Source: Cristatella mucedo (taxonomy: Eukaryota; Bryozoa; Phylactolaemata; Cristatellidae). From it: 64,000 nucleotides of DNA. Within the stretch, counting starts at the first letter, position 1; each line of letters starts with the position of its first letter. Made by a program: the position numbers and the translations under genes. The stretch is taken from assembly GCA_009760855.2 (NCBI GenBank), contig WPIO01000011.1, positions 7,527,501-7,591,500 on the forward strand, written 5' to 3'. The notes under the pieces were generated by a model. The model was given only the letters and a program-made list of their open reading frames with translations, was not told where the DNA came from and searched no databases. Positions 37,350-48,867 of this stretch are shown here, in pieces.

Positions 37350-37751
37350 CGAAGTCGAAAGCAATGGCCGCTGGGATATAGCGAATCGAGTAGCGGCTAA
37401 CAGATGGTTAGTTGCTATTCGAGGAAGGATTGCCTGCAGTACCACTGACCCCTAGGTAGTTTCTGCTAAAGATGGCCGTCTTTCCCAGTTCACCCGTCGG
37501 CTGGAGTGGAGGGAGGGGGCAGTTGAGGTCAGTGTTTTCCTAGGGCGCCGGACGCCCGAGTACGACAACGACCGGAAGCGTCCTTCGCCGGAGGAAAGCG
37601 CCGGACAAGTCGTGCGGGCGCTCGGCTCGCCCTCTGCGAGTGCGGCCGGTAACTCGGCCTTATTCGCAATTTACCATTTCTGTGTCTGCCTCGAGCTGGG
37701 TGCAAAGCGGAATCGCTAGTTCGCGCCCAGGGCTACGAGGACGCTCCGATT
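37350..37751. other. No gene seen
   Basis: CpG-moderate sequence, no repeat copy or exon recognised. Confidence 0.4.
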
Positions 37752-38110
37752 AATAATAATAAGAATTATAATAATGCACTTGATAAAGCGCCCTCAGAGA
37801 ACTAAATCTCTCTAGGCGCTTTACATTGTAAGCAGCGCCGTCATTAAGCGCGCGCCTCTACCCGTGCACCCGCCGGGCGGCGGCTAAAACCGTTTGGGGG
37901 GTTCGCGTACCTGCCGCCAACCGATCGAGACGGGCGCTCGCACAATTAGGAAAGCTCGCAACGGTGGCCTTCGAGGCGCAAGTTCATCTCACGCCAATTG
38001 AAGTTTTTAGTGCTATGTAATATTAATAATAATAATAATGTAATAACGCATCTTTTTCGCTGCACGCTAAGAGAATTTGTTGTCTATCCAGGCGCTTTGC
38101 AACTCGTTGT
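37752..38110 (-). mobile_element. Two LINE-A tail fragments in tandem
   Basis: At 37752-37835: TAATAATAATAAG, GATAAAGCGCCCTC and CTAGGCGCTTTACAT. At 38020-38110: TAATAATAATAAT, a degenerate hairpin and CAGGCGCTTTGCA. Both are minus sense and lack coding sequence. Confidence 0.85.
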
Positions 38111-38369
38111 AACAGAATCGATCACCTAGGGCTCGTGACGTGCAATGTAATGTATCGTCGGTGCTATGCAAGTGTGTTACAAGGTTGAGGAAAACGTTCG
38201 TGCGCAGCGTTTTTCATTAAATCATTATTGAATTCATTAAAATCATTATTTAATTACACTATTATTAAAAAGACGACGCATATACTTTTTCTCCACCTCA
38301 TATTATTGTTGTTGTTATTCGACTGCATCAAGCAATCAAAAGCTAAACAATTTCATGATTGGCCAGCAT

Positions 38370-38610
38370 GTATGTATGTATGTATGTATCTCCATCTGTA
38401 TCTCCATAAAGCCATACAGACTATGTGGGTGTTTCGCAGGAGAGTTTTGTATAGCGCACTCACAGCCTAAGCGGCTTTCGGGACGCATTCGGTAGCCAAC
38501 AGACTTCGTCTCATGCAACAAAGAGAAAGTGGGAAGCGTAGCAGAGTCAGGAGTTGAGCTAGCGAGTAGCAAGGAAGTAGCAGCTCAGGACCGCTGGAAA
38601 GGATGCTAAA
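38370..38610 (-). mobile_element. LINE-B 3' end
   Basis: The plus strand starts with a TATGTATGTATG tail (five ATGT units), then the reverse complement of the LINE-B end with TTTTGTATAGCGCACTCACA and the ATGCAACAAAGAGAAAGTGG block. It is truncated near 38610. Confidence 0.88.
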
Positions 38611-40379
38611 GCAGATGCTAAAACACTATTTGCCATCGGTACCTTTGATCTTTTGTTAATGTTACGGACTGAATCATGCACCGGCATCCACGCGGAGCAA
38701 GCTGGAACAAAAAGAACAGCCAATTTTACCTGGGCGAAGGGAAAGCTGACCGGAACAGGTGCGGCGTCTTTGGCTGAGAGTTACAAGATGCAAGGTCATT
38801 GCAGGTCATTGACCGCTGTCAGAAGCGAGCTCCGGACTTTCGGTGCATGTGAGCTGAAGGCTCGCTCCCCGCAGACGATGTCAATTTAACACTAGGTGAC
38901 TCGATGCTGAGCTGCGGGTGGCGGCGGCGCGACGCGAGCGAACGCGACCGGGGGAGCACGTGACTAAAGGAGCGCGGAGGTCGGATGGGTAGGTAGGCAG
39001 GCTGATTCAATGCTTGATTGGGAGCCACTGGAGCTCAGTCAGAAGTGCGAGCGCAACGCGAGGCAGCTACGCCTTGACCACGGCAGGCGCCAGACTTGAC
39101 GCCTTGACGACGGCAGGCGCCAGACTAGCCGACGAGTTGTGCACCGGTTGCGGACGATTAAGAGCGCAAGCTGGGAGTCCCGGATAAAGGGAAATTATTA
39201 AGGAAATTATCTAAATGCAAAAAAATTGGGAACGCGCTAGATTTTGGCCGAGTGCAACTTACCGCTTCGTATCGCCGGCCTTTTACGAGAGATTAGCAGG
39301 GCATTTCGCTCGGTCAACTATTGCAGAGCAAGATCCGCCCGGCCATACCTGTAAGTTACTACAGAGGACCGAACACGGACCTTTCAACTGCAATGGATAA
39401 ATTGCATCGGGATGCCTCGAGGTCGAAGCCACGCGGCGGCTACTTCCACATTATCTCTAAGAATGCTAGGAGGAGGCTAGGCTATTCACCCGAACGGAGA
39501 GAGGTAAATACTAAACAGCCTTGTTCGAACGTACTATAAACACAATGCTGAAATGTGACAACGTGCTCTTATTTGAAAGTGCCGCATTGTCAAAGCGGCC
39601 GACCGCTCGCGATTTGGGTCTCTCTTTGACGGTCTGCTGACATTTAAAACTATACATTACCGAAGACAACCTCGAGGATGAGCAGCTGCTAGTCATTCAA
39701 CTCCAAGGATGAGATATTTCACTCCCGGCAGCTTTGAGGGTCCTTAAAAGAAAACACTTTTATGCAGAGTTCGAGCGTTATACTCAGGCCCAGTTATTCC
39801 GTTTTCCAATGACCTGCAAGCCCGAGCTCTAAGAATGTAGGGATGCATAGACCTGTAACATGAACTTAGGGCGCATGCAGACAGCTGTGAAGCCATGCCA
39901 AAAGCTCAGTGGAAGACTTTTGCAACGAAAATTAACTGGCGAGACCATCGTTACGCTCGCAAAATATCGCAAAATTATAAACCAGAGGATTGCTCGTAAA
40001 CGCGGAATAATGATCCTCTAGTTTAGCCTACGGCAGTGTGCAAGCGAACCAGAGCGCTGGCAGGTCGAACAGGCTCATACTCCGGGCAAAAACCGGAAAG
40101 TCCGTTAGAAAGAGTACTGTCGCAAAGGGAAATGAGATTGAATGGGCAAGCTGCGAATTCGGATTGCAAATTCAGCTCAGAATTGCGTTATTCCAACAGA
40201 CAAGAAGCTCCGCGCTCCTCAATCGCTTGAAAGTATTGGCAGCAAGCGGCGAGGGCAACGAGGAAAAGTCTCCCGGAAGTCAGAGCGAAAGTAAATAGCG
40301 AGACTCGAAAATGCCGCGGTTGCAATCTCGCACACTTGTCAGTACGTTCGAGGCAGAAAGTACGGCCAGAAACTTGCAA
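38611..40379. other. No gene confirmed; short duplication at 39068-39128
   Basis: A 31-base segment (GACGACGGCAGGCGCCAGAC core) is tandemly duplicated at about 39068-39128. Sequence near 38820-38880 resembles a decayed LINE-A RT end in minus sense. Nothing else was recognised. Confidence 0.4.
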
Positions 40380-41184
40380 AGGGTTTCCAAGCTGCTCGCG
40401 ATGCACATTTCCGTTGCACAGACTTTTTCTGAACTCTCACCTCTTTGCGCTTCACACCGCCCTCTCATCGTTCTCGGTGATTTAAATATACATTTTAATA
40501 ACCCATCTAATTCGATATTTTCCAGCTCGCTTGCACCTGTCCGTCGGTCATCCTCAGCGCTAGCTTCCATGCCTCTACCGATACAAAGATTCATACCCCT
40601 GGCCAATATTTCTTATTATTGCACCACAACGACCTCTACATTCACTGCTTTTTGTAGTTGTTATCGCACGGAGATTTCATTTTACCCGGACACAGTTTCT
40701 GCTTAAGGATTGAATTAATTACAGTCAGGAAATTATAGTCAGGAAACCTAAAGTCTCTTGAAATTGATACCATTGACAGCAAACTTGCGTTCTCTGTTCT
40801 TCTGCAAGACTGCGCTGCCAAGCTTCACTCCTTGATGGAGTGTTACCGCACGATACTAGCCAACTTCTACCCGATTTTGCATTGCTGACTAAAGAACAGA
40901 TCCATTCCCGTCGTCACCCATTTTGGTTTACGGCTGACATAGATCAACAAGGAGTACTCACTCAACTTTGACTTGAAAAGGCCAACGCAAACTCTGAAAT
41001 TACTGCTAGCAGCTCACGACTTTAAATCCTTTTTCGGTCGTACCAATTTGTTTTAGCTCACGCAAAGTCCAAAATTTACAGTGGAGTAATCAAATTACAG
41101 GTAAATAACCCACAAATCGACAATCTTCTTTACCATTAAAGACAAGCACATTGCTTAGTAATCTCAATGACGACTTATAATAAT

Positions 41185-41397
41185 AGCAATACTAATAATA
41201 AAAGACATATTTTAGCACTCTAAAAGAACTTAATCTCTCTCTAAGCACTTTGCGTACGCTTCGAAGGCAGTATATTAATATGCTGGTGATAGCATGCACA
41301 CTGTCAGCACGCATGAGCACACGAAGGACTGGTCGCGTGGGTCTAGCAAACGCTATGAGGAAAGGGTTCGCTTTGAGCTTTCTCTTAAATATATATA

Positions 41398-41443
<46 letters not shown>

Positions 41444-41560
41444 TCAAGTCGGTGGGGTCGTGACGTCATTCGAGAGCGAACCCCACGCCATGGGAGTATA
41501 CGAACTAGAGGCCCGGTCTCCGACGTATTTGAGGTTGGTTCGAGGTACAGCTAGACTTGG
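41185..41560 (-). mobile_element. LINE-A 3' end nested in older LINE
   Basis: Minus-sense tail with TAATAATAAA, hairpin, 3'UTR block and the end of the RT reading (41450-41560). It is itself interrupted by a TA microsatellite at 41392-41441. Confidence 0.8.
41392..41441. repeat. (TA)n microsatellite
   Basis: About 50 bases, nearly pure TA. Confidence 0.95.
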
Positions 41561-43330
41561 CAGAGGATTTCTCCCGTTTTCACCTCCTCAGTTCCGTCCC
41601 TGCAGGACTGCTGCCTTCCACGGCATTCATATTCTTCTACTCTTCCCTCCTTTACGCATGTCTCTCTTGAACTGACAGCTAAGCTTATCTCCCAGGCTTA
41701 GAAACACACCAGTTCTCTTACCCCAGTCCTAACAGTTCTCTTTATGAGGCGCATAGGCCTGTTTCTGCATATTATAAAAATAGCGTAAATATGTTCGTGG
41801 ATAATGGCGAAGTCGTTAGTCATTTGTAAATAGCTTCAGTCAGGCCACTCATTTAAAAGCCGACCCCTGATCGCGAGAAGCTAAGTAACATTTGTAGAGT
41901 ATACTGCCTGTCATCATAGTCCAAGACTTTTGAGAGAGCTTTGACCACTCAGCTAAACGATTGCTTTTGTTAATCAGATCTCGTGAGCAAGTTCCAATTG
42001 GGCTTGAGAACTAGCTATTCCACAGAAACTGCCCTGCACTGCTGTGGATTTAAAATGACTTTCTGTACAACGCTGATCAGAATTGGACGTCTCTGCTGTA
42101 GTCCTAGATCTTTAAACAACACTTAAAAAAAATAATTTCAATCACCTAATCTTTTTAGATGTCTTCTCGACACCAAAAGGTATTACTGGAATATTGCTAA
42201 TGGGGGTTGGGTCAGATGTCATTGATAGATGTCAAAAGTGTCTGCAAATAGGCTTCAATCATTAAGAGAGCCTTTGGAGTGTGGGGCGAAACGTAGTATC
42301 GGTCTTGCTTTCTCTTATTTTCACGATCTAAACTGTTCTTTTTCCAAATTCTTCGCTAATCGCGATGCTGGCGTTCATTTCTACGCCGTTAACGCTCAGG
42401 ATGACGCATCGTACCGGTTGACCCTCCTGAGCCTTGTTTAGCATCCAACTCACTCAAGTCTCTTGCCGCCTGCATCGGCAACATTCGTTCTCGGATGGCA
42501 TCTAACTTCCTGTTCTGAAGTTCAATGACGTTGAGACTAACGTAATAGTTAAGGGCAGACTTGGAGTCGTACGAAAGTTTGATCCCAACCTTCAAGATTA
42601 GTTTATCTTGCATAGTTCCTTTGACGGATTCCTATAACCTGGGTGTGCAGTTCCAAAACGACTTGTTATTGATGAACACATTGCCTTCCTTGCCAAGTCG
42701 GCCCACTCTCAGCTGAGAAATTTCGCCAAAACTAGGGTATGCTCAAAAAAAGTACGAAAGCCAAAAAAAGTTTATGCGTTTGTAGCATCGCACCTAGATT
42801 ACTTTAGTACCCGTATTTAAGTCTCAGGCTCGTGACCTTAATTATCTGCAACTGGCGAAGAACTAAGCTGCTTGTGAGTTCTGTCATCGACGGCATAGCT
42901 GTCCCATCGTCATAGCACTTCTTCTGAGCTTCACGAGTTCCCCGTGAAAGCGTCGAATGTACTTCAAGATCCTTTCATTGGCCTACAGATGGCTTCAATC
43001 ACTAGCACCAGTCTTGACCTATCCGATATCCACGCTCCTCTAGTCATGTGTGAATTCTCGCATTACTCGCTCCTCAGCGTAGAGCCAGCTCACCATCTTA
43101 CTCTATACTGAAAACCTTTCGTAATCGTACCTTTATTTCCTATGCACTAAAAGTCTGAAACTCACTTTTGGCCTCTGTCATCACCCGCATTGACTTTACA
43201 CCTTTTAGATCTTAGCTAACCATCCATCCATCTGTTCTGCTAAGCTTTTCATATGTCCCGGTACATGTGCATGATTCATTGCAGTTTACTAACAAACAGT
43301 CCTAAACTAACCACCTGCACTGAGGGTCTT

Positions 43331-44645
43331 CTTGTGTGATTTTGCATGCTTGTCTCAGTATGAGTGATAGGATTTTTAACTCGTATTAACCGAAAGCTTG
43401 GAACTGGTTCGAGATTTCTATCATCACCTGAATTGACTTTGAATAATTGAAGTATCTGCTAAAGACGCACCTGCTCCACTCAGCTTTCCTTGCAAACTAC
43501 TGAACTTTAATTTTGTTCCATAAACGTTCAGCGCTTACCCGTTCATAAATCAGTGTAGACTACTAACAAATAGTCCCAATTACCAGGGGCCCTGAGTACT
43601 TTCTCGAACGCCATTGCGTGCCTGTCTGCACACGTTACTCGTGAGTACTTTTACATGCTTTTCTAACATGGCCCTTTGACTCATTGCTTATCATGAACTC
43701 GGGCTGAATTGTTTCTCTTACACGTAATTGCAAAGAGCCTGCATGGAGATTTGAGTCCCGTAGAGGGTGCTTTACGAAAGAGTTACTACTCATAGCATCA
43801 ATTTCGATAGTGCCAGTGTACTGGTGTGGATATATATATACCTGTGCATTAGCATATACCATAGCCGTTTGATTAAATTCTGCGTTCTGTTATTGCATTT
43901 AAAGATTGAATGGCTAATGCACTTCGCATTTATAAAAAAAAAAAGTTTCCGCGGATCTCTCCATGCTGATCTCATTTTTCCCGTTTCGGTGCGAAAGCAG
44001 CCGAAATTTGGTGTCGAGAAAAGCTCGCTTGATTTAGCCTTTTCGAGGTCGCAGTTCAGTGAGCGACTAAAGTTTAGCTTATATCCGAGAATGTTTGCCA
44101 ATCGACGCCTGCAGAACTCGCTCAGTTTTTGAGACGCTGTCAGCCTAGCTGTACGTAGCGTAGGCTGAACGCTCATCGACGGGAGATCTTCACTTTCCTG
44201 CAACTCAGGCTAGTGAGCGCTCAGACCTGCAATTCTGCAGGCAAAAAGTAAATTTCTAGTCTATCACCGTCTTGGTCACACAGGCAAAGTTGTGGGGAAC
44301 AGAGTTGTCATTTTTAATTCTAGTGAGGCACAAGCAATTACGAAATAAAATCTTACTACCGACCAACAATCGTTAAGCAAGATTTATTACAAAGTGTTTC
44401 GCGAGAACAACGATTTGTCGAAACAAATTTCTAGCCGTAGCTTTGCAGTAGTGGTACACGAACGCATTTCTCAAAAGTGAGAGCGCATTCACGCCATTCG
44501 TCCTTTGAACTGCTCAAACTCCAAGCGGGGGGGGGGGGGTGACTCCAATAACTTGGCAGAATACGAAGCGTTACAGCTCTACGTCCTACTTCGGTCACGT
44601 GAGCATCGGATGCTACGAGAGCTACGGGTAGAGTGTGTGTGTGAG

Positions 44646-44695
<50 letters not shown>

Positions 44696-44715
44696 AGAGT
44701 GAGTTAGAGTTAGTG

Positions 44716-44793
<78 letters not shown>

Positions 44794-45161
44794 GTCACCC
44801 GGTAAGGTGCCCGCACGAGCGGTCCAAGCTAAGGAAGGAGCCGGCGTTGCAGTTATGAAGGACGGACGCGAGAAATGACAAGGAAAGATTAGCCGGCTGA
44901 AGGAACTCAAGCCAGAGTTACCTCTGAGTGATCGAGAGCTGAGCCCTTCAGGTCTTCACGTGATAATTGTGCGAGATGGAGAGTATACTCTACGACCGTG
45001 AGCACGCGCCACGCTAGATGGCCGTCAGGCTGACCGGACAACCGCGCGCATGCGCTTCGGCCAGCCCAAGCTTAACCTTGACACCTGTAGCTCTTCCTCT
45101 TCCGCGTTCGTGCTCTGCTCTACTTTCGTTAGATTGCGGCTGCTGCCTGTAGTGGTCGAAG
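43331..45161. other. Upstream flank of CYBA
   Basis: Traces of LINE end at 43440-43600, a G13 run near 44526, a (GT)n tract at 44640-44691 and a (GA)n tract at 44720-44791. No TATA box is apparent in the 150 bases before the CYBA start. Open frames here come from the tracts. Confidence 0.5.
44640..44791. repeat. (GT)n then (GA)n tracts
   Basis: About 44 bases of GT, a short spacer and about 72 bases of GA, 370 bases upstream of the CYBA start codon. Confidence 0.95.
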
Positions 45162-46556
45162 ATGGGTGGCCACAGGAACATGGAGTATGCTTTTTTCGCC
45201 AACGAGCAAGCATTTGCCAGCGCACTATGTGAGTAGGACCTCAGCTGTCGCTGTTAGTGGCAGTGGTTCGTCATGAGCGTCGCTCGAGTCAGGATATCGG
45301 CAATGAAGGGATTCTTTGCGTTTTCTCACATAGTTTTTGCTTGAATCTGTCGAAAACACGGTTTAATTTTGGGCGCTGTAAGTAGGCGTGAACCCTTACC
45401 TAGTCCGTGGCGGCGCCTCCTGAGGCGCGAACCTATCCGATGCCATCCATCTCTCTGCCCGCTCGCGCATCGTGCTGGGATGGGGCCTGCCCAAACCTGG
45501 TGCCGCCGCTGCGCTGTGACCTTTTTCGCGAACTCACTCACCTACGAAGCGCGTCGTGTCGAATGAGGCAGCGACGATACGACAGAATATAGTCGGAATG
45601 AATATAGTATATTCGACGATACGATAGTCGGAATGAATACGACGCACGTTCAAGCTCCACTCCATTGTATACGGTCTGGCTGACTCCTGAAAGCGACGGG
45701 GTGAGAATGACGGTGGGAATGAGCTTGTATTGCGGCCTTCAAACGAAGTAGGCAACGGGCGCTGATTTTTAGGGCATTTTCTTTCTCTCGAGTCCGTCTA
45801 TTCTCGGCGGTGAGTGACTTGGGCACGCGGCTCAGCTGTCAAAAGTTCTCGAGTTCAGCTTCACAGACAGACTAGACGTGCTCGTCATTTCCGTTACGCC
45901 GAGCGTTTCTTTAGGTCTCAGGCACGTCGTTGCACCGAATGGATTCGGCTGGCGTTTCAGTCGAATTTTCCTTTTGACCTTTTACCTTGTAAGGTGGGCC
46001 AGATATGGCATGCTTGCTATAATTCTCTGGATTAGATCTGACGACTTCTTTTCCTGATCCTCTTGAACTGGCGATCCGCTGCATCGCATGTTTAAGCACG
46101 TGAGACTGCTCTTCCATTTTTAATCATGCCCAAAGGAAACGAGGGAATAATAATAATATAAAAATAATTAGACATTTGCACCCCAAGCAAGCCGGTGCCT
46201 TACTTATGCTGCAGATGAGACTTCGGGAGGCAGACGACTGTCGGGTGCTGTGCACTGTAACTCGTAACTGTGAACTTGTAGCTGAGAGTAGCTTGCCTGT
46301 CTTGTGCTGTCGCTCGCGAGGGTCTTGTGACTAGCACGTTCCATGCACGATAGTGCCGCAGCAGGGCTGTCTCTCGTCAGCCTCTGCAGCCGACCTTCGT
46401 TGAGCTGGTCTTTCACTGCTTTCAGTGCTAATTGCCGGCGGTCTCATCGGAGTGGTGCCATACTACAACAACTTCAGCGGCGTTCAGCAATTCAACCTGT
46501 GGCAGATATGTGCGTTCAGCCTGTATCTTTTGGTTGAAGCACGCGCAGCAGCAGCA

Positions 46557-46637
<81 letters not shown>

Positions 46638-47503
46638 TGGTGCAGTGACAGCTCTTCTCACTGCTCCGGCGCTGCTGGCCTCGCGCACACGCTTCCGCTT
46701 ACCTCCTTCGCTGGATGATGATCGTGATGAGCTTGCGCATTATTTCTGCGTACTCGAACCCACTCGCTCAGCTCTGCATTGACAAGGCGGACTTTTCCCT
46801 TGACGCACGTGATTCAGAGCGGCCGGCTGCGTGATATTCTGCATGGAGTATCCTCGCAGCAAGCGACGGAAAGGACAGAGCGTGGCGAGACAGTACGTGC
46901 AGCCTAGCCTGCTTGCACTGCCTGTCGCATCGCGCACGGCGAGACACGGCCGACAGACATGAAAGCCGAGCAGCAAATCGCCCTCGCCGCGTGCAGCTGC
47001 CGCCCGTCGCATCATTCATCTGGCCGGGTTACAGGAACCAGTGGTGCTTCTCGGTCGTGATGTCTCGCCTCGGCGTCTTCGGAAGGAATTACTACATTCG
47101 CTTCATATTCTACTTGCTGTGAGTGCACGCGATCGTGTCGGCCGCATCCCCTGTGCCGCCACTGCCACCAGAGTTGCTGCTGCTGCATCTGTGACTTCTC
47201 TCAACGTCCTCCCCACCCACCGTAGCATTGCCTCTGTGGGCCAGTTCATTGCGCTGCTCAGTTGCTGCTTGCAAGCAGCCCTGCAAATGGCGTTTGCGCG
47301 CTGCATGCAGGACGGGAGTGGCTTGCGTCTTCCACATCGCCAGTGTGCTGGGCGGCCTGTGTCTCGTCATCGCCAGCCTGGTGTACTTCGTGGTAAGCCG
47401 AGAAGCCGAGCTGCGCCGATGCGACGCAGCCGCAAGCGGCATGCCGTGCTCTGCCCCTGCCAGTCTGTCTCTCAGCGCCCGACTGCCTTTCCGTCTGTCT
47501 GCA

Positions 47504-47543
<40 letters not shown>

Positions 47544-47835
47544 TTCTCTCTCTCTCTCTCTCTCTCACCTCTCTATCGCACTCTCTGTCATCTGTCTTTC
47601 TATCTTCCTGTCTTCTCGGTGGGCCGTGATGGCACACTAGGTAAGGTGGTTGCTTTTCACGTCCAAGGTCCCGAGGTTGTGGGTTCGAATCCTGCGGTGG
47701 ACGATCCTTTATTGCCACTGCAAGCGGTGGTGATAGCCGTGAAGGCTCTTCTGTCGCTGTGCAAAAGAGAATGTTAAATCAGCTAATATTCTTTCTCTCA
47801 GCTCTCATAATTTTGCTCTCTTTCTCTTTCTGTCT

Positions 47836-47872
<37 letters not shown>

Positions 47873-47879
47873 CCTCCCT

Positions 47880-47953
<74 letters not shown>

Positions 47954-48206
47954 ACTCCATTTCTGTCGCCTAATCTTGTTGATCTAGATGTAAATCTTGT
48001 GATGTATATTTTCGTTAATTCACTCGAAGGCTGCAATCAAAGGCGAGGCGTGGCAGATCATTGAGCGTGCACCCGAGGAGAGCGAGGGCAAGCGCTACGT
48101 GGCCGAGGCGCCATCGCAGCCTCCACCTCGACGCCCCGCAGCGCCGTCAGCAGCACGTCAACTGGCAGCATCGGCCCAGCAGAAAAAGGATGGCGGCATG
48201 GCTTAG
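45162..48206 (+). CDS. CYBA: p22-phox, cytochrome b-245 light chain
   Basis: p22-phox is the membrane subunit that stabilises NOX catalytic subunits and anchors the cytosolic activators, so that electrons pass from NADPH to oxygen to make superoxide. Exons: 45162-45228, 46426-46522, 46818-46892, 47035-47118, 47311-47392 and 48030-48206. All junctions are GT-AG and all phases join, giving 193 residues (human 195, also six exons). Family landmarks are A-N-E-Q-A in exon 1, E-Y-P-R-S-K-R-R-K-G in exon 3, G-R-N-Y-Y-I-R in exon 4 and A-A-I-K-G-E-A-W at the exon 5-6 joint. Hydrophobic membrane segments lie in exons 1-2, 2-3 and 4-5. The cytosolic tail has P-S-Q-P-P-P-R-R-P, the proline-rich site that in mammals binds the p47-phox SH3 pair. 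The tail is shorter and Ala-rich. Intron 2 has a CAG array near its donor; intron 5 has a SINE-B and CT tracts. Confidence 0.95.
46146..46220 (-). mobile_element. LINE-A tail scrap in CYBA intron 1
   Basis: TAATAATATAAAAATAATTA followed by degenerate hairpin sequence and TATGCTGCAGATGAGA. It is the minus-sense end of a LINE-A copy. Confidence 0.55.
46546..46635. repeat. (CAG)30 with one AAG, CYBA intron 2
   Basis: Thirty triplets, the ninth being AAG, start 23 bases after the exon 2 donor at 46523. The exon 2 frame reads straight into the array as poly-Ala and an alternative frame as poly-Gln. Homology to p22-phox shows the array is intronic. Confidence 0.95.
47510..47616. repeat. CT-rich tract in CYBA intron 5
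   Basis: Two near-pure CT runs with short interruptions. The exon 5 frame reads into it past the donor, which is an artefact. Confidence 0.9.
47620..47795 (+). mobile_element. SINE-B, most complete copy, CYBA intron 5
   Basis: Starts with a tRNA-like head (GGCCGTGATGGCACACTAGG as box A region), then a clear box B (GGTTCGAATCC), then the family body with CCTTTATTGCCACTGCAAGC, GTGGTGATAGCCGTGAAGGC and TTCTGTCGCTGTGCAAAAGA, and ends TTAAATCAGCTAATATTC. The head would score as a tRNA-like Pol III promoter, but the body makes this a SINE and not a tRNA gene. Confidence 0.88.
47836..47951. repeat. (CT)n tract in CYBA intron 5
   Basis: CT run with a CCTCCCTCCCCC centre, close to the 3' end of intron 5. 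The acceptor is about 80 bases further on. Confidence 0.93.
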
Positions 48207-48861
48207 CTAAAAGGTGGTGCCGATTGGTTCGGCGCCGCCGCCGCACCGATCAGGTATAGCTTCTTCCGTGCTTAGTGGTTTCCTAAAAAATCGTGATCGT
48301 GCATCGTAGGACATTGCGTCCGAACTTCAGCCTGCGTCTGGCAGGTTTTCTGGCTGCTGGAAATGCATATTCCCAAAAGTGGTGCTTCAATGCACAGGCG
48401 TAACTGACTTTCTCCGAAGAGTTCCGAGAGGGGCTGCTGCCCTGTTTTTCACTCTGCAGTTTGAAAGATGTCAAGCTTCTCAGTATATGCACTTAGCCTA
48501 TGCAAGTCTCAGTACATTCTCAGTGTATGGAAACGTCAAGCCAAGGGCCTTGCTACTTATGTAGTTCCCTTTGCGTCTTAAGAAAGTAGAGCGATCCAGC
48601 CATGCCCATGTTCCAATTGTTGGCCATACTCATTTGCTTTTTAGTAACCAATCGATTTTGCCTTACTCTCCGCACGGTAAGGTGGTTAGAACAAGCTTTA
48701 CTGATAACTACATATTTTGTACGTATGCACGACTTACTCCAGCAGCCATGTTGCCGATGTTTTACGTGTATTTCTTTTGTTAGAGCTCCCAGTGCTCTCT
48801 CAGCAAAGCACGGTGTAACTCATGACTCACGATTCAGTTGCTTGCCTCAGATTCCCTGACC

Positions 48862-48867
48862 AATAAA
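48862..48867 (+). promoter_or_regulatory. Candidate CYBA poly(A) signal AATAAA
   Basis: The first canonical AATAAA noticed after the CYBA stop at 48206. Use of it would give a 3'UTR of about 680 bases. Confidence 0.45.

Larger units (their letters stand above)
40380..43330 (+). mobile_element. Very decayed LINE, endonuclease to RT end
   Basis: At 40440-40510 the plus strand encodes R-P-L-I-V-L-G-D-L-N-I-H-F, the G-D-x-N core of an APE-type endonuclease. Further 3' are traces of RT: F-Q-L-G-L-R-T-S-Y-S-T-E-T-A near 42010, a Y-A-V-N-A-Q-D-D-A box near 42390 where YADD is expected, and C-terminal traces to about 43200. Stops and shifts are dense. A minus-sense LINE-A lies inside it at 41185-41560. 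Confidence 0.7.

Noticed and set aside
46425-46718. Exon 2 of CYBA reading on as a poly-Ala protein
   Set aside because: Homology to p22-phox and exact phase to the exon at 46818 place the exon end at 46522; the poly-Ala part is intron.
47690-47700. tRNA gene suggested by box B GGTTCGAATCC
   Set aside because: The sequence continues into a body shared with several other copies, so it is a SINE head, and the cloverleaf is not complete.
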